From assembly GCA_003671195.1 (NCBI GenBank), contig QWPJ01000202.1:1-42791 (forward strand): a stretch of 42,791 bases of DNA, read 5' to 3'. The notes beneath the pieces are model-generated. The model was given only the letters and a program-made list of their open reading frames with translations, was not told where the DNA came from and searched no databases. The stretch is from Planctomycetota bacterium. Its GTDB lineage: Bacteria; Planctomycetota; Planctomycetia; Pirellulales; Pirellulaceae. This document shows positions 1 to 8,200 of this stretch, piece after piece. Numbering within the stretch: the stretch's first letter is position 1; each line of letters begins with the position of its first letter. The position numbers and the translations under genes were made by a program.

Positions 1-35
1 AATTTTCCAAGATCCAGAGCGAGAATTGTTTTCAT
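1..35 (-). CDS. IS110-family transposase, first 11 codons only
   Basis: The ATG is at 35-33 on the minus strand and the frame reads MKTILALDLGK before leaving the window. The Asp-x-Gly-Lys sequence is the first conserved element (first acidic catalytic residue) of the DEDD RuvC-like domain of IS110 transposases. The right-hand copy reads LDLRK at the same place, so this copy keeps the Gly typical of the family. Nothing more can be judged from 35 nt. Confidence 0.7.
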   Translation of the reverse strand, partial: MKTILALDLGK

Positions 36-132
36 GGTCGTGAGTCTCCAGGCAGTAAGGAATTGAAACGGGTTTATCTCAATATCCTACCGAACTCGGC
101 GTTCGGCTGCCCGACTCACGACTTACATGGAT
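36..132 (-). ncRNA. Structured IS110 leader, candidate bridge RNA region (left copy)
   Basis: On the strand of the transposase this 97-nt leader has a perfect 10-bp closing stem, GTCGTGAGTC (122-113) with GACTCACGAC (46-37), ending one base before the transposase ATG. Inside it are a short GGCAG/CTGCC stem, a hairpin CCGAAC-loop-GTTCGG (106-90), and a looser GGA..TTGA/TCAA..TCC stem-loop with a large loop. IS110-group elements are known to encode a structured guide (bridge) RNA in the noncoding end next to the transposase. Assigning that role here is inference. At under 100 nt the region is short for a full bridge RNA, so part of it, or the whole RNA in an IS1111-like arrangement, could lie at the unseen other end. 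A translation-control leader is the alternative. Confidence 0.4.
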
Positions 133-587
133 TCTCTTACCAAGGCCCACCGTACCCGAACGCTTACGCATTGGTCGATCGGTTGCGAGAGCAGACTCCC
201 GAGGAGTTGCGGTATCTCATTACCGATCTCTTCGAGGAAATCACGCTCTTTGAGAATAAAACCGTCGAAGCGGTCGCAGAAAAACAGGCTGACGGCAAGT
301 ACTTGGTCCGGCTGACTGTCGAGTGCGAAAAAAAGAAAGCCGACGCCAAGGGGGTAGAAGAGGTCGTGCCGATGAACGACTTTCTGGAGATTGGTGCTTA
401 TGCCAAGCCCGAGTCGGGTAAAAGATATGGGAAATTGCTGCATCGAGAGCGCGTGCAGCTCGTAGGCGGAAAGCATGAACTTGAGTTCGTCGTCGACGAA
501 TTGCCTTATCAAGCCGGTATCGATCCGAGGAATTTGCTGATCGATTTGGTCCCGGCCGACAACCTCAAGAAAGTGACTCTCCGATAG
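133..587 (+). pseudogene. C-terminal fragment of an ABC-2 permease / M1 aminopeptidase fusion protein
   Basis: The open frame continues upstream into the IS110 end (a TTG at 63 can be read), but only about 150 codons from position 133 belong to the host gene. The peptide contains GPPYP, LREQTPEEL, LFEEITLFENKT and a terminal AGIDPRNLLIDLVPADNLKKV, which match the C-terminal tail of the large bacterial proteins that fuse ABC-2 type permease segments to an M1 zinc aminopeptidase domain. The membrane segments and the HExxH zinc site are absent, so this remnant cannot be catalytic. The IS110 insertion cut the gene; the 5' portion would lie elsewhere if it survives. The family call rests on recall of tail motifs only. 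Confidence 0.65.
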
Positions 588-805
588 TCGGCGATGTAGT
601 CGTTGATGAGTGCAGGGCAGCTAGATCTCCATTTCACGCTGAACCAGTACACTCTAACGCCCTTCATGAAAAATCAACTTTTCCTTAACAGAAGCCACCT
701 GATTCTTTAAGAATGGTTTGTCTTTCGCGAAGCTCTGATGAAGAGAGGTCGGCTCGCGTGGACGCCAGGGAGAACATTGCTAAAACCGGCATCCACGTTG
801 TCTTT

Positions 806-828
806 GCGGGCTAGTTCCCGCGTTTTTT
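806..828 (+). terminator. Intrinsic-terminator-like hairpin in the leader of the first DUF1559 gene
   Basis: GCGGG (806-810), a 6-nt loop and CCCGC (817-821) are followed by G and six T. It lies 9 nt before the AGGAG ribosome binding site of the DUF1559 gene at 851, so it either ends transcription from upstream or acts as an attenuator on this gene. The stem is only 5 bp. Confidence 0.45.
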
Positions 829-850
829 CTCTCTACAGGAGTGGATTGCT

Positions 851-1942
851 GTGGTCAAACGTTTCGGATATCAGTCGGGTTTCGGACGACAGTCCAAGCC
901 CAGAGGTTTTACGCTTGTTGAACTTTTGGTCGTCATCGCCATCATCGGAATCCTGGTTGGTTTGCTGTTGCCTGCGGTCCAAGCTGCCCGTGAGGCTGCA
1001 AGGCGTATGTCCTGTTCGAGCAACGTCCGTCAGATTGGACTTGCGTTCATGAACCATGAGTCTGCCTACAAGTACTTGCCACAAGGCCCTTACGATGGCG
1101 ACCCAAGCCTCCCGGGCATGGTCTACAACGAACCGGCGGGTGCCTACGAAAGTGGTACGACTTGCTGCAATGCGGCTTCGCCAAAGGGCTGGAGTCATTG
1201 GTTTAAGATTCTTCCATTCGTCGAAGCTCAGTCGGTCTATAGTTTGGCCAACTTCGGTTTGCCACCGATTCACTCTGGACGCCCGGCGAACTACAACGGC
1301 GAAGATGATGTAGCCCGTGCGATCATCCCGATTTACTACTGTCCATCCCGAAGAACAGGTGCCGTATACGGTTCAGGGCTTTTCGCTCGCTGCGATTACG
1401 CGGGGAATGCAGGTTTCTATCAAGGTGAAATGCACGAAAACTGGGGAGATATCCCAGCAGCTCCCTTGGGAATGGAACCTCGACGCAACGAAAGGACGCC
1501 GGAGAATTTCGGCAATACGGTCGGTCGAAGAGGAGTGATCGTTTGGTCCGCTCAAGGTGCGAAGCGCCGTCTCCAGGACATCACGGATGGAACTTCGAAT
1601 TCCATTATGGCGGCTGAAAAGTGTCTGCCTCCTGCCCGTTGGGGAGCCGACGGCGGAGACAACGAGCGCTGGAACAATGCCGGTTGGGACGAATGTGTCT
1701 TGCGTTGGCACTTCGCACCACGCTCGGACTTTGACAAGTCTGTGATTGTTACCGGATCGGTTTCGGATCCAGCCAACGGAAGCAATGTTTGGCGACGCTA
1801 CTTCGGTTCCAGCCACGCAGGTGGTTTGAATGCCACTTACGCCGACGGTTCGGTCCGATTTGCATCGTTCAACGTCGACCCATTGGTTTGGATGTACAGT
1901 TGCATCATCGACGACGGTCAGATCATCAAATCCGACGAATAG
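851..1942 (+). CDS. DUF1559 protein with prepilin-type N-terminus
   Basis: Planctomycete-specific pseudopilin-like family of unproven function, predicted to be exported by a type II secretion/type IV pilin-like system. The 363-residue product has a short basic leader, then [17 protein letters not shown] at about residues 19-35: the prepilin peptidase cleavage site (after Gly, before Phe, with Glu at +5) and hydrophobic helix. It is followed by the [14 protein letters not shown] segment. The DUF1559 body ends with the family motif [13 protein letters not shown] near residue 330. GTG at 851 is chosen because AGGAG at 837-841 sits 9 nt upstream. A strong terminator follows at 1967-2003, so it is probably transcribed alone. 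A second paralogue lies at 18131-19048. Confidence 0.93.
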   Translation: MVKRFGYQSGFGRQSKPRGFTLVELLVVIAIIGILVGLLLPAVQAAREAARRMSCSSNVRQIGLAFMNHESAYKYLPQGPYDGDPSLPGMVYNEPAGAYESGTTCCNAASPKGWSHWFKILPFVEAQSVYSLANFGLPPIHSGRPANYNGEDDVARAIIPIYYCPSRRTGAVYGSGLFARCDYAGNAGFYQGEMHENWGDIPAAPLGMEPRRNERTPENFGNTVGRRGVIVWSAQGAKRRLQDITDGTSNSIMAAEKCLPPARWGADGGDNERWNNAGWDECVLRWHFAPRSDFDKSVIVTGSVSDPANGSNVWRRYFGSSHAGGLNATYADGSVRFASFNVDPLVWMYSCIIDDGQIIKSDE

Positions 1943-1966
1943 TTGATAAGTTCAATCAATTTCAAT

Positions 1967-2003
1967 CGACTCGTGGGGAATCGCCCCCATGAGTCGTTTT
2001 TTT
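1967..2003 (+). terminator. Rho-independent terminator after the first DUF1559 gene
   Basis: A 12-position stem (CGACTCGTGGGG at 1967-1978 with CCCCATGAGTCG at 1985-1996, one G-T position) with a 6-nt loop is followed directly by seven T. It starts 25 nt after the DUF1559 stop codon and separates that gene from the lipoprotein genes. Confidence 0.88.
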
Positions 2004-2057
2004 ATTGCAATAAGTTCTTAAGTCTGAATAAATAAATCGTTCTCAAAAGTGAGTGAC

Positions 2058-2243
2058 ATGAAAACAAAGAATTGGTTTTTGGTGCTAATCGGTCTGGCCT
2101 TTAGCTTTTCGTTGGTTGGGTGTTCCAATGCAGGTGGTCCTGTTTTGCCCAAAGACGCGTTGACTGCAGAGCAGTTGGAGAAAATCAAAAAAGAAGATCG
2201 TGCGATAGAAAATGAAGAAAGCCAAGGAAGCATAAAGAACTAG
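2058..2243 (+). CDS. Small lipoprotein of unknown function
   Basis: A 61-residue product starting MKTKNW; an in-frame GTG at 2049 would add three residues. It has a short basic n-region, a hydrophobic stretch and a lipobox LVGC at about residues 19-22, giving a mature lipidated peptide of about 40 residues rich in Lys and Glu and ending in a predicted helix. No conserved domain is recognised. It ends 3 nt before the next lipoprotein gene, so the two are probably cotranscribed. Both proteins share a P-[VI]-LP sequence soon after the lipidated Cys (GGPVLPKDAL here, NKPILPSDV in the next), which suggests paralogy or a shared targeting function. Confidence 0.7.
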   Translation: MKTKNWFLVLIGLAFSFSLVGCSNAGGPVLPKDALTAEQLEKIKKEDRAIENEESQGSIKN

Positions 2244-2246
2244 AAA

Positions 2247-2927
2247 ATGGAAAACACACTGGGAATAGGCGTCGTCCGACAATTTGCCGTCCGACAATTT
2301 ACCGTCCGAAGAACTGGGTTATTGCTCGCCGGCTTTGCGATTGGTCTAGCAACCATCGGTTGCGAATCCTCCAACAAGCCGATTCTTCCGAGCGATGTTC
2401 AGAAATCCGAAAAGGGTTCGGGCGACGCCGGTCCAGCAGTCGTGCATCCTGAATATGCGAACTGGAACCGTTTCCCGGTGGGCACCCAAGTGACCCGTTT
2501 TCGAGTGGTCTCGAATGAAACCGGAGATGTGAAAGTCACAACGGTACTAACGTTGTCCGAGAAGTCGGATCAGCACGTTGACGTGGTTTCGCAAGTCAAT
2601 GTCATCCGAACTGGGGAGCAGCTCCAAGAAAATCCCCCGGAGACAACACGTTTTCCAGCAAGTTTTGCTCTTCCCAAGGGTTTAACAGAAGAGTACTTCC
2701 AACTCCCGAGTATGAAAGCGAAGAAAACGGGAGAGGAATCGATGGATGTCCATGGCAAGACAGTCAAGGCAGAGTTGTTCGAGTGGACCGAGAGCAATGA
2801 AACTGGGCCGATGACCGTCAAGCTTTGGAGGAGCGATCAGGTGCCCGGACGGATCGTTCGTCAAGAGATGCTTATCGAAGCGAGTCAAACCAAGACCATC
2901 GAAGAGTTAAAGTCGGTGACTTGGTAG
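2247..2927 (+). CDS. Predicted lipoprotein of unknown function
   Basis: A 226-residue product. After an N-terminal stretch with a near-repeat (VRQFAVRQFTVRR) come a hydrophobic segment and the lipobox ATIGC near residues 35-39, so the mature protein is probably membrane-anchored by lipid. The mature region is about 185 residues, mixed alpha/beta in appearance, with HPEYANWNRFPVGTQV at its start and a TKTIEELKSVTW end. I do not recognise a named domain. Variants with shortened signal regions starting at internal codons are possible. It follows the small lipoprotein gene by 3 nt and converges with phnX, with no clear terminator between. Confidence 0.75.
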   Translation: MENTLGIGVVRQFAVRQFTVRRTGLLLAGFAIGLATIGCESSNKPILPSDVQKSEKGSGDAGPAVVHPEYANWNRFPVGTQVTRFRVVSNETGDVKVTTVLTLSEKSDQHVDVVSQVNVIRTGEQLQENPPETTRFPASFALPKGLTEEYFQLPSMKAKKTGEESMDVHGKTVKAELFEWTESNETGPMTVKLWRSDQVPGRIVRQEMLIEASQTKTIEELKSVTW

Positions 2928-2955
2928 GACTGCAAAGCTAGCCGACGATCAAGGA

Positions 2956-2981
2956 ACCACGGAACACACGGAACACACGGA
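2956..2981. repeat. Dispersed 26-bp intergenic repeat, copy 1
   Basis: A 26-bp sequence built from the 9-mer ACACACGGA twice after ACCACGGA. An identical 26-mer occurs at 19661-19686, also in noncoding DNA. Here it lies between the convergent lipoprotein and phnX genes. Confidence 0.8.
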
Positions 2982-2998
2982 CGGATCGGACGGATCGG

Positions 2999-3799
2999 TC
3001 AGAGTTGGGGAAGGTCGGCAACCGAGCAGACTACGACATGGGCGCCTTGGGCTAGGAAGCTCTCGGCGATGCGATGGAGTCTGATTTGCAAATCTGCAGG
3101 ATCTAGCGACTCGCACTCCGATTGGCCCAGACCCAACGCGTTGCCCGTTTGGGCTACGGCGATGGTCCAGCATCCTGCGTGCAAGCCTGATTGAATTCCC
3201 GCGATCGAATCGTCGACGACCGCAAGCTTGGACATCGGATAGATCCCGAGCTTTTCGGCTGCTCGGTATATCTGCCAAGGTGCCGGTCGTCCGGCGGCGA
3301 CTTCGTCGGAACATACAGTCACCTGCGGTGTATAGCCTTGGGCATTGGCCAACGGTTCGACCACATCCATCAATTCCCGGGTGTAGCCGGTCGTCGAACC
3401 GATCCGTAGCCCCCGCTGGCTCAATTCGCGGATCGCTTGGGAAACCCCTGGAATCAGCTCGGAGTGTTTGCTCAACACGCTCTTTTGCAGTGGTAAGAAA
3501 CTCGAGTACATATCCTCGACATCTTCTTGGCTCGATGGTCTTCCAAAACGTTTTTGCCATAATCCTTGGATTCGATCGATGCTGAGCATCGCGCGAATAT
3601 GATCGATCTTGGCCTGACCCATCGGTCCTCTGGCCTCGGCTTCGCTCACCTGGATTCCTAACTGCTCAAATACTGCTTGAAACACTTGCACCGGTGCGAG
3701 ACTTCCGTAGTCGATCGTTGTGCCGGCCCAATCCAGGATTATGCCTTGGAGGTTCTCGATGGCAAAGGGTGCCGCTGGGGATCGCCAGATGTGGTTCAT
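2999..3799 (-). CDS. phnX: Phosphonoacetaldehyde hydrolase (phosphonatase)
   Basis: HAD-superfamily enzyme cleaving the C-P bond of phosphonoacetaldehyde to acetaldehyde and phosphate, the last step of 2-aminoethylphosphonate breakdown. The 266-residue length is normal. Visible motifs: the nucleophile loop LDWAGTTIDYGS with Asp23; the cap-domain GPMGQAKIDHIRAM with Lys64, the Schiff-base lysine diagnostic of phosphonatases; GSTTGYTREL (motif II Thr); and VVDDSIAGIQ (acidic motif for Mg2+). All key residues are present. The start ATG at 3799 is the obvious one, 216 bp after the stop of an FAD-dependent oxidoreductase gene on the same strand, with the 51-bp tandem repeat in the gap. That oxidoreductase probably supplies the aldehyde substrate. 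No transporter or PhnW transaminase gene is next to it. Confidence 0.95.
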   Translation of the reverse strand: MNHIWRSPAAPFAIENLQGIILDWAGTTIDYGSLAPVQVFQAVFEQLGIQVSEAEARGPMGQAKIDHIRAMLSIDRIQGLWQKRFGRPSSQEDVEDMYSSFLPLQKSVLSKHSELIPGVSQAIRELSQRGLRIGSTTGYTRELMDVVEPLANAQGYTPQVTVCSDEVAAGRPAPWQIYRAAEKLGIYPMSKLAVVDDSIAGIQSGLHAGCWTIAVAQTGNALGLGQSECESLDPADLQIRLHRIAESFLAQGAHVVVCSVADLPQL

Positions 3800-3839
3800 T
3801 GGATTTTTCTTTGTTGGTTTTAGTTAAAAACTCAGCGTC

Positions 3840-4011
3840 CGACGCTTGCGCGTCGGGGGGAACGATTGGGGACAATCGTTCTACCATGGGCGACGCTTGC
3901 GCGTCGGAGGGAACGATTGGGGACAATCGTTCTACCATGGGTGACGCTGGCGCGTCGGAGGGAACGATTGGGGACAATCGTTCTACCATGGGCGACGCTT
4001 GCGCGTCGGAG
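3840..4011. repeat. 51-bp tandem repeat, 3.4 copies, two hairpins per unit
   Basis: Units at 3840-3890, 3891-3941 and 3942-3992 plus a partial unit 3993-4011 differ at only a few bases. Each unit contains two perfect dyads: CGACGC-TTGC-GCGTCG and AACGATTG-GGGA-CAATCGTT (8-bp stem, tetraloop). The array fills the gap between the FAD oxidoreductase stop (4016) and phnX (3799), so it would be transcribed as a chain of hairpins within a bicistronic mRNA. The unit is a multiple of 3, which leaves spurious repetitive open frames. Confidence 0.9.
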
Positions 4012-4015
4012 AGAG

Positions 4016-5182
4016 CTATTGCGGACATTGGCCGTCCCAACGTTCCCAGGCATCTTGGGCTAGTCCGAACGAAAGGGTCATGCCGTTGCCTCCGAGTCCT
4101 GTAAATACCCTTACCCCGGGCGCAACGACTTGTTCGTAGACCAAGCCTTCGGAATATTTGGCATAGACGCCCTGCCAACGCGCTTGGAGTTCCCAGGTAG
4201 GAATTTGGATGATTTTCTGGAGCTCCCGGAGAATCAGCGTATCGATATCGCAGGTGTCGAAGGGTTCGATCTGCTCTCCGTATTGATGCGAATCCCCGAG
4301 GACGACTTGGCCCAAGTGGTTTTGTGAGGCCATCACGTGAATCCCAAGCCGATCGAGTTCGGGTGCCTCGGCGGCGATTCTCTGTTGCAAGGCGCTGAGG
4401 GTCGGGCAGTTTCGGAAATTAGGGTAATGCCTTAGGGTCAGTCCTCCTGCAAGATGCGGTCCTATGCGATATGCGTCGGGTTGTTCGATGGTCCTCATCA
4501 TGTGGAGCTTGCATGCTCGAATGGGAACACCTCGATACGCCTCTGGGAACAAGGTTGCGAAATCGTCTCCTGAGCAGATCACGATTTGATCGAACGGATG
4601 CGAACTACCATCCGCGGTGCGGACCGAGCCGCTTTCCACGTGGGTCACGGCGGTCGAAAAGTGGAAATCGACATCGTAGGTCCGATGCAGCCAAGCTGGG
4701 ATGGAACGAACGGCCGAGGTGGGGTCGACGCAGCATTCGGTTTGGCTCCATAGGCTGCCGAGCAAGCCGGAGGGATTGGCTGCTGGCGATTTGGCCAGCG
4801 TTTCTTTTTTGTCGAGCAATCGCAGGTGTTCCCCGCGTGGACCGAGCCGGTGCTCTGCGTAGTATTCCTGGAGGACTTGCCACTCGTCGGGTTGATGCGC
4901 CAGGTGCAAAGAGCCGCAGGGTTGGATCCAGAAACCGGCATTTTCTGAAGCTTCGAGCCACCGCTCTCGGGAATTCATCGCGATGGTTTGGATCGAATCG
5001 GGTTGACCGATGACCCAGACCATCCCGAAATTGCGGATTGAGGCTCCGGAGGCTCGGGGCGATCGATCGAAAACCGTCACGCGGTATCCTCGTTGTGAGG
5101 CAACCCAGGCGTGAGCAAGACCGGCGATGCCTGCTCCGACAATCGCCACGCGTTTGGCCTGTGACTTGGGTTTGTTTTCCAT
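4016..5182 (-). CDS. FAD-dependent oxidoreductase, TIGR03364 type (phosphonate-associated amine oxidase)
   Basis: Member of the DAO/glycine-oxidase-like flavoprotein family. The N-terminus has the dinucleotide-binding signature VAIVGAGIAGLAHAW and a following acidic VTVFDRS strand end. The C-terminal GLGGNGMTLSFGLA is the second FAD-contact glycine motif. The SIRNFGMVW segment fits the TIGR03364 subfamily, which is typically encoded beside phnX. Family members have been linked to oxidation of 2-aminoethylphosphonate or its N-methyl form to phosphonoacetaldehyde; the exact substrate here is inferred from the phnX neighbour. Start: ATG at 5182 (MENKPKS) preferred over GTG at 5191. The cadherin/dockerin gene ends only 29 bp upstream. 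Product 388 residues. Confidence 0.85.
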   Translation of the reverse strand: MENKPKSQAKRVAIVGAGIAGLAHAWVASQRGYRVTVFDRSPRASGASIRNFGMVWVIGQPDSIQTIAMNSRERWLEASENAGFWIQPCGSLHLAHQPDEWQVLQEYYAEHRLGPRGEHLRLLDKKETLAKSPAANPSGLLGSLWSQTECCVDPTSAVRSIPAWLHRTYDVDFHFSTAVTHVESGSVRTADGSSHPFDQIVICSGDDFATLFPEAYRGVPIRACKLHMMRTIEQPDAYRIGPHLAGGLTLRHYPNFRNCPTLSALQQRIAAEAPELDRLGIHVMASQNHLGQVVLGDSHQYGEQIEPFDTCDIDTLILRELQKIIQIPTWELQARWQGVYAKYSEGLVYEQVVAPGVRVFTGLGGNGMTLSFGLAQDAWERWDGQCPQ

Positions 5183-5211
5183 GCGAATCACTCAAATCGG
5201 TCTGAGAAGTA

Positions 5212-8200
5212 TTACACCGTTACGGTCCGTTTTTCGGAGAGCCGTTTGTTTCCGGCCGCATCGAATGCTTCGATCTGAATGTCATAAACACCCGGGGCCA
5301 GATCGACCTGCAGGCGTGTATCGGAAAGTCCTGATCGCAATGGGGTCAGGGGACCGCCGCTGGTTCCTACCAAGACATTGTACCGAGCTCCTGGGGCCGA
5401 TGCCGACCAGACGGTTCGCAGTTGGCCGTTGTTACCGACGAGTGAGATGAAGGAAAACGGATCCAAGTGGTCCTTCAAATTCAAGAATCGTTTGTCCATG
5501 GAGCTGGAAAAACCATTGCCTGAACGGGTCGATAGGGAGAGTAAATGCGTTCCATCGGGGATGATTCCAAAGAGGTCGGAAAAGACTTCATCGGTGATCG
5601 TAAAGGAGCCATCGTTGGTTACGACTTGTGAGATATCGAGTCGATCCGAACCGTTGAGGGATGCGAAAAGGGATCGAGAGTTGCCGAGGACTCGACCGGT
5701 AACGGTTCGATCGGCGGTGATGCCGGAGTTTCCGCCCGACTCGACCATCGCGAGATCTCCGATGGGATCGACGCGACCGGAGGCCGAGGTATTTAGGTAG
5801 TTGATCACGATGAGCACATCGAGGGGCGAAATGTTTCCGTCGCGATCGACATCGAAATCTAGGAAGTAGGTTCCACCGCCTGTGTTGATGCTATTGATCA
5901 GCACCAAAACATCCAGAGGGGAGACCGAAGTATCTCGATCGGTGTCCATGGCTGAGACCCAGTTCTCGTTCGAGCTCGTTTCGGGGGTTACGGCGATAGC
6001 AAAACTGGCAGTGCCGAGGATTTCGCCGGCCGCTTTGGCGGTCAGTTTCATGGTGTAACTGCCAGCATTGGCAAAGCTCACTTCGGGGATCGACAAGGTG
6101 GTCGGTCCGGACAGATTTCGGTCGACGGTCCCGTCCCCATCGAGATCGATTTCGTATTGGAGGATTTGCGGTGCATTGCTCAGACCTGTTACGGAGGTTT
6201 GGAAGGTGTACTTTTGCTTTGCCAAAAGGAGGTTGTTGCCGATGATTTGGACCGTCGCTGGAGGTAGCGGATTGAGGACCGGAAGGTTTCCTGAGTTGTA
6301 CGAAAGTCCGGCTGCGTTGGTTCCTACTGCGGCGGTTTTGGAACCTGTAACGAACACCTCATAGAGTCCGTCGACAAGGAATCCTTTGGTGTCGACCAGT
6401 GAGCCGGTGAACACTAGATCGACGACGGATTTACCATCGACTAGCGTACGTGTTGCGATGTAGGGTACAGCGACAAAGCCGACATCTTTCTTGACGACGC
6501 TGATCGCATCGGGAGCGAAGGTTCCGAGTTCTGCATCCCAACCGAGCCGAACGTTTGTGATGCGTTCGGAAAGGGGTTGCCCTGTCGAGTCGGAAATCGA
6601 GATGACCTCAGGGCGGTTGGCTACATTGACCCTTAGGGAGCGTGTCAGCACTGGGGGAGGGTTTAGGGACGCATCGGTCAGTCGCACAGTGACATCATAG
6701 ACCGGTTTGAGTTCGAAGTTCAGAGGCGACCCGGCCTTGAGTCGCAGCAGGGAGTTGACGATCTCAAAGGAACCGGCATCGGGGCCTTCGAGTGTCAATT
6801 CGTTGCTGCCTGTTGAATCGTCGATGACGGCGATGGTCGCGACAGTTTGACCGGGTGAGAGGCCGTTGGTCTCATTGATTTGGGTCACTGCGCCGTTGAG
6901 TCGCAGATCGACCGGTGGTTCGTTGACATCGCCGATGTTGAGAGTGAACGTGGACTGAGCATCAGGGATCCCTGGAAAGGCCGCATCGTCGACTTGGACT
7001 ACGACGCGGTAGCTTGTTTTGGTTTCAAAATCCAAGGGGTTTGCGGATTGGAATTGGAGTTGGTTTCCGACGATTTGGAAGAAGCTCGCATCGAGTCCAA
7101 GTCCTAGCGAGAAAACGTTGTTGCCGAGTGCATCATCGGATGCTGAAAAATTCGCAACTCGAATTGCGGTGTTGACGGGAGTTGTCTCCAGGAGTGGATT
7201 GACGACGTTGGAAAAGACGATTCCGGTCGGTTTTTCGTTGACATCTCCGATCGCTAGATCGAATACGACGCTTGCATCTGGGGTAACACCGAGAGTGGGG
7301 TCATCGGCAGAGACGGTGACACGGTAGACAGCTTTGGTCTCGAAATCTAGGGTCGAGGCGCTTTGGAATTTCAGTTCGTTTCCGATGAGGCTAAAGTGGG
7401 CCGCATCGGGGCCCGAGAGGGACAGAGTGTTTGTGCCGAGGGCATCGTCGATGACCGAGACGGTCGCTACGGTAATCGGTAGGATCACGACGGTGGTTTC
7501 GGAGATTGGAACAAGGTCTTTGAAGCCGACGCCCGAGGGGGCTTCGTTGAGATCTCTGAGCGTCACGAGGATCGAGGCGTTGCCAGAGAGTGGGGGGCTG
7601 GCTTTATCCCGAACCACGACAGGAATGCTGATGACGGGTCTGGTTTCGTAATCGAGCAAGGCGGGGGAGGCGACCGAGATTCGACCGGTGTTCTCATCGA
7701 TGCTGAACATTCCGGCCGGGGCACCGGCTCCGAGTTGGTAGAAGAGTTGTCCGTTGACTCCAGCGTCGGGATCCGAGGCGATGACGGTTGCCACGACGGT
7801 TCCGATCGGAGCGTTCTCATCGATCGTCGCGTTGGAGTTTTGGGCGCTTGGGGCTTCGTTGCGATCGAGGTTGACGAGCTTGATGAATTTCCTGGCCGAT
7901 CCGGGGATGGCCAGCGAATCGCGGACTTCGACTTCGATGTTGAGTTCTTTGGTGGTTTCAAAGTCCCAAGGCGCGTTGCCCGTGTAGCGGATTTCGCCGG
8001 TGACTTGATCGATGCTAAAGGGTCCAGCGTTGCTCGTGAAGCGGTAGGTCAGGGATTGACCTGCGTCCGGGTCGCTTGCAAGGACCGTTGCGACGACGGA
8101 GTTTGGCGTCGGGTTTTCTTGGATATTGAATTGGGAGGAGAGGATTTCCGGGGGGAGGTTTTGTTTGTATCCGAACGTCAGGTCCCGGAGGTGTTCCGAG

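Larger units (their letters stand above)
1..132 (-). mobile_element. IS110-family element, left end, partial copy (left edge of window)
   Basis: This stretch matches the reverse complement of 42402-42533 at 131 of 132 positions, so the window is flanked by two inverted copies of the same element end. The copy contains the first 35 nt of a transposase gene reading leftward out of the window plus a 97-nt noncoding leader. The match stops at position 132; the next base differs, CTCT is then shared again, and after that the flanks are unrelated (peptidase gene here, toxin gene at the right). That places the element boundary at about 132. Family assignment rests on the longer transposase sequence at the right end. 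The remainder of the element lies outside the window. Confidence 0.85.

Noticed and set aside
63..132. N-terminal codons of the ABC-2/M1 fragment (from TTG 63)
   Set aside because: The same 70 bases occur in the right IS110 end joined to another gene, so they belong to the element and not to the peptidase.
3840..4011. Repeat array as a possible CRISPR
   Set aside because: The units are contiguous with no unique spacers and no cas genes are near; it is a plain tandem repeat with hairpins.
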